In this document: positions 57,416 to 64,000 of the stretch, piece by piece
Layout of the letters: the number at the start of each line of letters is the position of its first letter
How positions within the stretch are numbered: position 1 is the first letter of the stretch
Source of the DNA: Moritella sp. PE36
GTDB taxonomy: Bacteria > Pseudomonadota > Gammaproteobacteria > Enterobacterales > Moritellaceae
DNA length: 64,000 nucleotides
Direction of reading: 5' to 3'
Assembly (NCBI RefSeq): GCF_000170855.1
Contig: NZ_ABCQ01000004.1
Coordinates: 1 to 64,000 of the forward strand
Position numbers and translations under genes: made by a program
The notes under the pieces: generated by a model
Database searches by the model: none
What the model saw: the letters and a program-made list of their open reading frames with translations, nothing else
What the model was told of the DNA's origin: nothing

Positions 57416-59416
57416 ATGTCTAAACCTTATCCCCTTGGTGCCAACTTGCAATCTGCCAACAGCTTAAAACCACAAGGCTGTAACTTTGCGATATACGCAC
57501 CAGACTGCAGCAGCTTGCAGCTAGTATTGTTTAATGGCAAAAACCAACGCAGCTTCACCATCGAAAACAAATATGCTGGTATTCATCATATTTTCATTAG
57601 CGATATTAATGCCGGGCAAGAATATGGCTTCTCAAGCAATATCGATGGTCAAGATTGGTTGTTACTCGACCCGTATGCCAAAGCCGTCAGCAAAGCCCCT
57701 TATTATGAACCACCTTACAGTGCCGATAAAAGCTGGCATCTTACTAAAGCACTCGTCACCGATAATGCATTTGATTGGCAAGGCGTGCCACAACCTGACG
57801 TACCACTGGCAGAAACGATCTTATTAGAAACGCATACCAAAGGTTTCAGCCAATTAAATCCCGCAATCACCTCTGCACAGCCGGGTAGCTATCAAGCATT
57901 ATCAGACCCAGCAAATATTACCTTATTAAAACAACAAGGCATTACCAGTATACAACTGCTACCGATTGCGGTGTGTATGCACGAACCGCACTTATTAAAT
58001 CAACAAGGGGTGAATTATTGGGGCTACAGTACGCTTGCCTTTATGGCACCCGATCCACGTTATGCCACAGTAGATGCCGTAACAGAATTAAAAACAGCGA
58101 TCAGAGAATTACATAAAAACGGCATTGAAGTGATCTTAGATGTGGTATTTAACCATACCGCAGAAGGTGGCCAAGATGGGCCAATATTCAATTTAAAAGC
58201 GCTCGACCATCGTTATTACTTGCGTGATGAAAACGGTCTACGTAACTACACAGGTTGCGGCAATAGCCTAGACTTGACCCATCAAGCCAGTCTTAATCTA
58301 GTCATGGATAGTCTACGTTATTGGGTAACAGAATATCATATTGACGGTTTCCGTTTTGATTTGGCCGCGACACTGGGGCGTAATGGTGATCGCTTTAACC
58401 AACAAGCCCCCTTTTTCCACGCGGTTGCGCAAGATCCGATTTTAAAACCGACCAAACTTATTGCTGAACCTTGGGATATTGGCCCTGATGGTTACCAGTT
58501 GGGCTATTTCCCCGATGGCTGGAACGAATGTAATGATAAATTCCGCGATACGGTACGCAGCTTTTGGCGTGGCGATCACGGTTACTTAAAAGATTTTGCC
58601 ACCCGAATCATGGGATCTCGTCACTTCTTTAGTGGCGGACGCTGGCCACACAAACTGCCGGTCAATTATATCGCCTATCATGATGGCTTTACCCTGCAAG
58701 ATTTAGTGTCTTACAACGACAAGCACAACAGTGCCAACGGCGAAAATAACCGCGATGGTCATGGTGATAACCGCTCGTACAACTGCGGGGTTGAAGGTGA
58801 CACTGATGATGTTGCAGTGATTGCCTTTCGTGAAAAACAAAAACGTAATCTGATCACCACATTACTGTTTAGTTTTGGTATTCCCCATATATTGGCTGCG
58901 GATACTGTGTCTCATACCCAAGGCGGTAACAATAATGCCTACTGTCAGGATAACGAGATAAGCTGGCTAAACTGGCAAATGGACGACGTAAAACAAGAAT
59001 TTAAAGACTGGTTAAGTAAGATGATCGCAGCACGTAAACAATATATGTTGCCATTCATTAATGCCTTTACTGGTGATGGTCGTAATGATCATCGTATTAG
59101 TTGGTATTGCAGTAATGGTGACATGATGCAGCAGCATGACTGGGAACATCAAATCAGTTTAGGCCTGCATCTCGGTCTTGGTACTGATGGCGATGAATTA
59201 TTGTTGATATTTAACCAAGTCGATACCCCTATCGATTTTAAACTGCCTGATGTACCGCCGACTTGGCATCGTGTTTGTGATACCAGTTCGATGCAGCTTG
59301 CACCATTAAATGTAAACGATCACTATCAACTAGCTGGCCGCTCTATGGTAATACTACAACGCAGTGGTGTCGGTGTTATGAATCGTACTGGTACTAGCAC
59401 TGTCGATACTATCTAA
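57416..59416 (+). CDS. glgX: Glycogen debranching enzyme, isoamylase type (GH13)
   Basis: The 666-aa protein (E. coli GlgX 657 aa) has an N-terminal CBM48 domain and a GH13 barrel with DVVFNHTAEGG, the nucleophile Asp in DGFRFDLAATLGRNG, the acid Glu in LIAEPWDIG, and AYHDGFTLQDLVSYNDKHN. It cuts alpha-1,6 branches of phosphorylase-limited glycogen. It is separate from the malP-malQ-glgB operon but complements it. Its last 63 bp overlap the 3' end of lifO on the other strand. Confidence 0.93.
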   Translation: MSKPYPLGANLQSANSLKPQGCNFAIYAPDCSSLQLVLFNGKNQRSFTIENKYAGIHHIFISDINAGQEYGFSSNIDGQDWLLLDPYAKAVSKAPYYEPPYSADKSWHLTKALVTDNAFDWQGVPQPDVPLAETILLETHTKGFSQLNPAITSAQPGSYQALSDPANITLLKQQGITSIQLLPIAVCMHEPHLLNQQGVNYWGYSTLAFMAPDPRYATVDAVTELKTAIRELHKNGIEVILDVVFNHTAEGGQDGPIFNLKALDHRYYLRDENGLRNYTGCGNSLDLTHQASLNLVMDSLRYWVTEYHIDGFRFDLAATLGRNGDRFNQQAPFFHAVAQDPILKPTKLIAEPWDIGPDGYQLGYFPDGWNECNDKFRDTVRSFWRGDHGYLKDFATRIMGSRHFFSGGRWPHKLPVNYIAYHDGFTLQDLVSYNDKHNSANGENNRDGHGDNRSYNCGVEGDTDDVAVIAFREKQKRNLITTLLFSFGIPHILAADTVSHTQGGNNNAYCQDNEISWLNWQMDDVKQEFKDWLSKMIAARKQYMLPFINAFTGDGRNDHRISWYCSNGDMMQQHDWEHQISLGLHLGLGTDGDELLLIFNQVDTPIDFKLPDVPPTWHRVCDTSSMQLAPLNVNDHYQLAGRSMVILQRSGVGVMNRTGTSTVDTI

Positions 59417-60520
59417 TGCCCTAACACGTTTAATTTCTTGGGGGGTAAAATATACCTCCCGCAATTGCGCTATCTCTAGCTGTTGTTGCTCACTGTCGCT
59501 ATTATAATAAGCACTGTGAGTAGTAATAACAGCGAGTTGTTCTCTGTATTCATCGAGTTTGACTTGCCACTGCTGACGCTGTGCATCCAGCTCAGATAAA
59601 CGATCGACCACTTCGGGTGAAAATGATTGTTGGGTGAAATCTTGCAGTTCAGTCTGACTTGCCCCTTGTGCTTGCAAGGTCTGATACTGCTCACGATATT
59701 GATTTAATTGATTAGCGTTATGCTGTTGCGTCAATAACCAAGCCGGTGCTGTGGTATCTAACTCTGCTTTCGCGGATTGTTTCTCTACTGTACTTAATTC
59801 ACTATTTTTATTAATACTTGCCACGCTCAACATGTAGGTTTCGTATTCATCTGATTGACCAAAAAAAGCATCTATGACATCAAGGTCTAAATAAGTTACT
59901 CGCGCATCTAACACCATTTCGCGAACTTCAATGACATTTTCTAACGCATATTCACCGACATTATCAGGATCGATACCCTGTTCAAATTGCTGCTTGATCG
60001 CAGTGACCTCATTAAGATACTGCAAATAACCCGTTAATATCGAGAGAGCCTGAGTCAGCGCAGGATCAACGAGTTGTAACTTTAGGCTATGTTTAATGCG
60101 AGCGACAATCATGTCTAAACCTTCTTCACCCATTGCTGAGAGATAAAAGTCGAATAAATGCTGAATTTTTTTATTAATCACCAGCTCACCATCCTCATTA
60201 ACATCCAGTGTTAGTGGTAATGTTGAACCTAATAATGAACTTGGTAATAACAACGGCACTGCTTGTTGCTGCTGTGTATTTGCAGTAACAACGTCATCGC
60301 CCTGATTAACCAAGGCAGCTATCGCTTCAGGTGCTAATGGGTAGCTAACCTGTTGCGGTACGATTATTTTCGGTTCGATTATTAAGGGTTCTATTGTCGG
60401 CGCTTGTGTAGCAGCAATGGATTGCGCATCATCCTGCGACAAAAATTGCACACCACCGGCAACGGCAATAACCGCTGATAACGCAGTAACAATAATAAAT
60501 GATTTTGGTTTCGGTGACAT
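59354..60520 (-). CDS. lifO: Lipase-specific foldase (Lif) / lipase chaperone
   Basis: The 388-aa protein has an N-terminal membrane anchor (about 8-24), a variable linker, and the Lif domain with the steric-chaperone signature LFDFYLSAMGEEGLD. Extended coiled helices follow (AQRQQWQVKLDEYREQL). Foldases of this family sit on the periplasmic face of the inner membrane and fold family-I lipases before type II secretion. lipA lies directly upstream on the same strand. A strong hairpin lies in the 135-bp gap between them. Confidence 0.9.
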   Translation of the reverse strand: MSPKPKSFIIVTALSAVIAVAGGVQFLSQDDAQSIAATQAPTIEPLIIEPKIIVPQQVSYPLAPEAIAALVNQGDDVVTANTQQQQAVPLLLPSSLLGSTLPLTLDVNEDGELVINKKIQHLFDFYLSAMGEEGLDMIVARIKHSLKLQLVDPALTQALSILTGYLQYLNEVTAIKQQFEQGIDPDNVGEYALENVIEVREMVLDARVTYLDLDVIDAFFGQSDEYETYMLSVASINKNSELSTVEKQSAKAELDTTAPAWLLTQQHNANQLNQYREQYQTLQAQGASQTELQDFTQQSFSPEVVDRLSELDAQRQQWQVKLDEYREQLAVITTHSAYYNSDSEQQQLEIAQLREVYFTPQEIKRVRALDSIDSASTSTIHNTDTTAL

Positions 60521-60603
60521 AACCAGGCTCCCTATAACTCACTTCTGCTTATACTAAACACTGTAAATAGCTAATACTGTAAATAATTAAGCACGGTAAA
60601 TAG

Positions 60604-60634
60604 TTAAGCACTGTCCTTTGTCCACAGTGCTTAA
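60604..60634 (-). promoter_or_regulatory. Hairpin between lipA and lifO
   Basis: TTAAGCACTGT and ACAGTGCTTAA form a perfect 11-bp stem with a 9-nt loop, just after the lipA stop. It lacks a long T-run, so it could be an attenuator or an mRNA-stabilising element that yields more LipA than LifO. Confidence 0.5.
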
Positions 60635-60655
60635 CCACACATTTAAAATAACCAG

Positions 60656-61645
60656 TTACAGTCCAGCGCTCGTTAAACGCTTAGCATGTGCCACATATAA
60701 AGGTAATGGACTGGTGCTACCTAAACCACGTAAGCCAAACATGCCATTAATTTCATCCGCATGGTTCATGGTGTAATCATCACGGATCACTTTACCTAAG
60801 TGTGACGAGCAACGACCCACAACACCATCATTAGCTTCATCAATCGTAAGATAAGTAACGGCCAGTAAACCATCGGCAAGATCGAGGACATTAGAGTTGA
60901 ACAATGGGTTGTATGTGCCGCCCCATGAATAATAAGCCACACCGTTCACGTTATGATCGCCGTCATTTACTGAGTAATCATAAACCCAGTTTGGCCACCA
61001 CCACGAGCCCGCGTTATAGCTTGGCGTGGCTTTACACTCACCTTGTCTTAACCCTTCAGGATATTTGGCATTGAAAATAGCCGCGTCTTTAGAATTCAAG
61101 GCTTCGAGTGATCCCATCGCATTGGCTTGCTGCTCATTATTACCAGTTGCAATAGATAACAAGCTTGCTACAGCATTACCAATGGCCATCGCAGGACCTT
61201 CTAATGGCGAATCTTTAATTAAATCCGCAGTGCCAGAACCTCGATGTGGAGAACCAACAGAAGTAACCGAAGCCACGAGGCCAGGTCGAACAGAGGCAAC
61301 ATAGCGTGAATCAATCCCACCTTGCGAATGACCAATTAAATTAAATTTTTCAGCGCCAGTGATCGCACTGAGTTGTTCTAAATAACTGAGTAACTGTTCG
61401 CCACGTACTTCGCTGGTATCATAGCCACTCACTTGCGGTGTATATACGTCAGTCGCGCCAACATCGGCTAACGCCCCTTTTACACCGTAAAAATAATCTG
61501 CTAACACACTATCAAAACCAGCTAAGCCATGGACTAATACCACCGGATATTTGGTTTTCCCCGAGGTATCAGCATGTACAGGGGTCACGATGAAACACAA
61601 GGTTCCAACTAAGACAGAGAGTAAAGTCCGAATTTTCTTTAACAT
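60656..61645 (-). CDS. lipA: Secreted triacylglycerol lipase, family I
   Basis: The 329-aa protein has a Sec signal (cleavage near PVHA-DTSGK). The alpha/beta hydrolase core holds YPVVLVHGLAGFD (oxyanion HG), the nucleophile in LIGHSQGGIDSRY (Ser107), the Asp region ANDGVVGRCSSHLGKVI and the catalytic His in NHADEING. Two Cys (ECKATPS and GRCSSH) are placed for the family disulfide. It resembles Pseudomonas/Vibrio family-I lipases, which need the Lif foldase encoded next. Extracellular lipid hydrolysis is the expected role. Confidence 0.92.
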   Translation of the reverse strand: MLKKIRTLLSVLVGTLCFIVTPVHADTSGKTKYPVVLVHGLAGFDSVLADYFYGVKGALADVGATDVYTPQVSGYDTSEVRGEQLLSYLEQLSAITGAEKFNLIGHSQGGIDSRYVASVRPGLVASVTSVGSPHRGSGTADLIKDSPLEGPAMAIGNAVASLLSIATGNNEQQANAMGSLEALNSKDAAIFNAKYPEGLRQGECKATPSYNAGSWWWPNWVYDYSVNDGDHNVNGVAYYSWGGTYNPLFNSNVLDLADGLLAVTYLTIDEANDGVVGRCSSHLGKVIRDDYTMNHADEINGMFGLRGLGSTSPLPLYVAHAKRLTSAGL

Positions 61646-62062
61646 ACCTAATCCTTTATTTTTGAGTTATCGCAAAATGCGCACCCGTTAGTGACAACCT
61701 GTCCGGTTTAAGCGCAAGAAAAGTTATAACGTAAAAAAACAACAGGTACAACCAGATAATACGGAAAAGATTTATTGATTATCAATAAGCGTAAACAACA
61801 GATTATTAGACTGGATATGTTACTGATAGAAGCGTTAATGAAAGGTAAATAGATACCATTAGTGTATAAAAACCAGATTATAAATGGCAACTTCGATAAA
61901 GGATATTGCGTTATTATAGTCACGTTGATTTATAAGGTATTGTTTATTAAAAATATTATTGTGGAGCGCTGAATGATATTAAATTAAACCTTATATAAAA
62001 TACTTTATATTTATCAGACCTGGATCATACTAAAGCATGAGATTTATTTAGAAGCAGATATA

Positions 62063-62092
62063 AAAAAACCAGTAATTAGATTACTGGTTTAA
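62063..62092 (-). terminator. Terminator of the epmC-yfcL operon
   Basis: On the minus strand AAACCAGTAAT and ATTACTGGTTT pair around a short loop and are followed by a T-run. The ~520 bp between lipA and yfcL contain this hairpin and otherwise nothing I can support. Confidence 0.8.
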
Positions 62093-62166
62093 AATGATAG
62101 CCGCTTTAATTTGTGATAACACGCGTTAAGAGGTGGCCTGATTAGTCATAATCATTTAATCGAATA

Positions 62167-62436
62167 TCAATGTTTGTTGATAGCATCCCACATGCTAAGT
62201 ACCAACTCCTGTTTTCGAGGGGTTAGCTCATTAGCAACAAGTGCATCTCGTAAACTGTGCACGACCTGAAATTTAATGTCGTGGGGATAGATTTTACCTA
62301 TATTTTCGCACTTCGCCGTAGCGAAAGTAACATGGCTGTGTAAATACTCAGCCGCAAATAATTGATCCGACGTTCCTTGTTCTACAAATCCATCAAGCCT
62401 TTCCATTAGCTTGCTTTGATAAGTAGCTTTAGACAA
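62167..62436 (-). CDS. yfcL: YfcL-family protein
   Basis: The 89-aa protein is similar to YfcL: LMERLDGFVEQGTSDQLFAAEYLHSH in the N-terminal half and a helical C-terminus. yfcL lies next to epmC (yfcM) in enterobacteria too, which supports the call. It starts 3 bp after the ATP-NAD-kinase-like gene. Function is unknown. Confidence 0.75.
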   Translation of the reverse strand: MSKATYQSKLMERLDGFVEQGTSDQLFAAEYLHSHVTFATAKCENIGKIYPHDIKFQVVHSLRDALVANELTPRKQELVLSMWDAINKH

Positions 62437-62439
62437 TGA

Positions 62440-63573
62440 TTAATCCTCATACTCTGGGTTGGCGACACGATACATGATGTAATCACGATAACCTGTGGTT
62501 ACACGAATAAAACCTGATAATGCTTGGTCTAATTCAACATCCCCTGTGTCTACGATTAAGGGACGTCCTGCTAATGCCGACAGCTTAGTTTTGGTTGCCA
62601 GCACTATAATATTTTCTTTGCCGATTTGTTTAATTAACTGCGGCGACAGTTGTTGATTACCACGACCAAAAATATGACCCTGACCACCAATTAAAGTGAT
62701 CACTAATTTACAGGGTTTATCTTGCGTTAACGCGATTAACTGCGCTGCCGTTTGGTCCGAAGCAATCAATGCATGCTGATGCACAACATCAACACCTAAT
62801 AAGGTATTATCCAGTCCCAGTTCAGCCATGGTGAATGCCACCGTTGATCCAGAACCCATAATGTAATATTCATCTTCCATATCTGCTATTACATCGGCAG
62901 CTATGTCTGTTAATACTAATTCGTCTGATTCAATACCGCCCATTTTTACGCTTTGTACATAACGTAAATCAGACGGCACCATCATCTCGCCATAGCGTTT
63001 GGCTTTCACTTTACCTTGGCGAAATGCAACTTCATCAATATCCATCACATCGGCATCAGCCAAAGTAACCAGTTCGCCTAAAATCAATCGACGTACCACA
63101 CAACCGGCGGCTTTCGGTGTCACACCATACACGCCCGAATGGATCTTACAGCCTGCTGGTACACCTAATACCGGTACCGTATCATTAATCGTGGCGCAAA
63201 TATTACGCGCGGTACCATCTCCACCAGCAAACAATAACAAATCAATATCTTGTGCTAATAATGCAGCAACTGCTGCATAGGTATCTTGTTCTGTCGTAAT
63301 ATCACTTTCAGGTCGATAAGCCACTGCAACATCAAAGCCTAGCTCTAAACTGCAACGTTCACCCATTTCACCACCCGCAGTGACAACGGTAAAACGCTGA
63401 GCAAGATCAGAAAACTGACCCAATGCTTGTAACATACGGTTGTTAGCTTGCGGAATAGCACCTAAACTAAGCGCCTGCTGGGCAACATTATCACTGCCTT
63501 TTAATGCCACAGTGCCACCAACACCAGCAACTGGATTAACTATAATACCCAGTTTAAACGGCTTCACATTCAT
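62440..63573 (-). CDS. ATP-NAD kinase/AcoX-like family protein
   Basis: About 377 aa. The N-terminal part has LGIIVNPVAGVGG and LLLFAGGDGTARNI, the NAD-kinase-fold GGDGT motif. The C-terminal part (YYIMGSGSTVAFTMAELGLD; LIGGQGHIFGRGNQQLSP) matches the COG3199 group of predicted kinases rather than classical NadK. The ATG at 63573 is chosen because GAGGT lies ~5 bp before it; it overlaps the epmC end by 20 bp. Substrate is unknown. Confidence 0.8.
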   Translation of the reverse strand: MNVKPFKLGIIVNPVAGVGGTVALKGSDNVAQQALSLGAIPQANNRMLQALGQFSDLAQRFTVVTAGGEMGERCSLELGFDVAVAYRPESDITTEQDTYAAVAALLAQDIDLLLFAGGDGTARNICATINDTVPVLGVPAGCKIHSGVYGVTPKAAGCVVRRLILGELVTLADADVMDIDEVAFRQGKVKAKRYGEMMVPSDLRYVQSVKMGGIESDELVLTDIAADVIADMEDEYYIMGSGSTVAFTMAELGLDNTLLGVDVVHQHALIASDQTAAQLIALTQDKPCKLVITLIGGQGHIFGRGNQQLSPQLIKQIGKENIIVLATKTKLSALAGRPLIVDTGDVELDQALSGFIRVTTGYRDYIMYRVANPEYED

Positions 63574-64000
63574 ACATACCTCGATAATCAAAATCTGCTA
63601 ATGCCAACGGTTTGGTGTTGTAATACGCTTGTAATGCATTGACGAAGGCTTGTGTGCGTATTGATAAGCCATTTTCTAAATAATGTTGTACTTGCTTGTG
63701 GATCTTGTGTTGAAAAGCCAATCGGTCAATAACAATATCAGCCAAGTTATCCGCACTGACGCGGAACGAAGCTCCAGCGGCAACACAAATAATCCATTCA
63801 ATCGCTTGCGGTACTATTTCTACTTTTTCAAATTCAGCTTGCTGCTGCGCATTACGGCCATCAGCTATATACCAGTAACCAAAATCGACCAATTGATGAC
63901 GGGCTAATCCCGCGACTAACCAATGTGATATCTCATGCATGCCACTGGCAAAGAAACCATGAGCAAAAATAATACGGTGATGAGCACAACTTACATATTG
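63554..64000 (-). CDS. epmC: Elongation factor P hydroxylase (partial, 5' end outside window)
   Basis: 148 codons are visible, and the frame continues past the right edge. The sequence holds the metal-binding HRIIFAHGFFASGMHEISHW segment (in part) and LVDFGYWYIADGRN, typical of EpmC/YfcM. EpmC hydroxylates the lysylated lysine of EF-P. Together with the ATP-NAD-kinase-like gene and yfcL it forms a tight operon (20-bp overlap, then a 3-bp gap). Confidence 0.85.
   Translation of the reverse strand, partial: QYVSCAHHRIIFAHGFFASGMHEISHWLVAGLARHQLVDFGYWYIADGRNAQQQAEFEKVEIVPQAIEWIICVAAGASFRVSADNLADIVIDRLAFQHKIHKQVQHYLENGLSIRTQAFVNALQAYYNTKPLALADFDYRGMYECEAV

Noticed and set aside
61708-61923. 71-aa minus-strand ORF between lipA and yfcL
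   Set aside because: No RBS, biased Ile/Leu/Ser composition from A+T-rich DNA, no family; probably chance.
1-64000. CRISPR arrays, tRNA or rRNA genes, replication origin
   Set aside because: No regularly spaced repeats, no cloverleaf-like or rRNA-like sequence, and no cluster of DnaA boxes were noticed by reading; small RNAs cannot be excluded.

Overview
The window looks like a chromosomal segment of a marine, probably cold-adapted gammaproteobacterium of the Moritella/Psychromonas/Vibrio type. This is inferred from gene content: a complete MalT-controlled maltose/maltodextrin system with maltoporin, a family-I lipase with its Lif foldase, EpmC and YfcL, a BaeSR-type two-component system, and superintegron-like attC sites. 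The base composition is A+T-rich. No rRNA, tRNA or CRISPR array was recognised.

Layout. 1-14.2 kb is core metabolism: a REC-TPR response regulator, CstA, then the malP-malQ-glgB operon (minus strand) diverging from malT (plus strand). 14.2-17.8 kb holds a LysR pseudogene, a DUF2798 protein, and a LysR regulator divergent from a Bcr/CflA-type efflux pump. 17.8-39.3 kb is an accessory island built of small modules. Copies of one short dispersed repeat (R1-R7) lie at nearly every module junction. The modules are: a TipAS-domain protein with an upstream short leader-like ORF; a WYL regulator with a VOC protein; an IS982 remnant; a LysR regulator facing a five-gene operon (2OG-Fe(II) amino-acid-type dioxygenase, EamA exporter, [2Fe-2S] ferredoxin, membrane desaturase, threonine dehydratase); a decayed IS66-family element; small cassette-like genes; a lipoxygenase-like membrane protein with a class-3 lipase; DUF3781, DUF3955, NTF2-like and methyltransferase genes separated by attC-like sites; and an AraC regulator with an AhpD-like protein. 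39.3-64 kb returns to core functions: mtgA, malGFE divergent from malK, a GGDEF protein, transporters, lamB, a LruC-domain protein with a lipoprotein, a MITE-like element, baeSR with an EF-hand protein, bluB, glgX, lipA-lifO, and the epmC / ATP-NAD-kinase-like / yfcL operon.

How it works together. LamB (outer membrane), MalE (periplasm) and MalFGK2 (inner membrane) import maltodextrins. MalQ and MalP convert them to glucose and glucose-1-phosphate. GlgB and GlgX branch and debranch stored glucan. MalT probably controls the set through G-rich boxes seen in the malP-malT, malE-malK and lamB-upstream regions.

Two accessory systems stand out. The first is the dioxygenase/desaturase/exporter/IlvA operon, which reads like a pathway for making and exporting a modified amino acid. 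The second is the lipase plus membrane-anchored lipoxygenase-like pair, which could release and oxygenate polyunsaturated fatty acids. Both functions are predictions from sequence families only.
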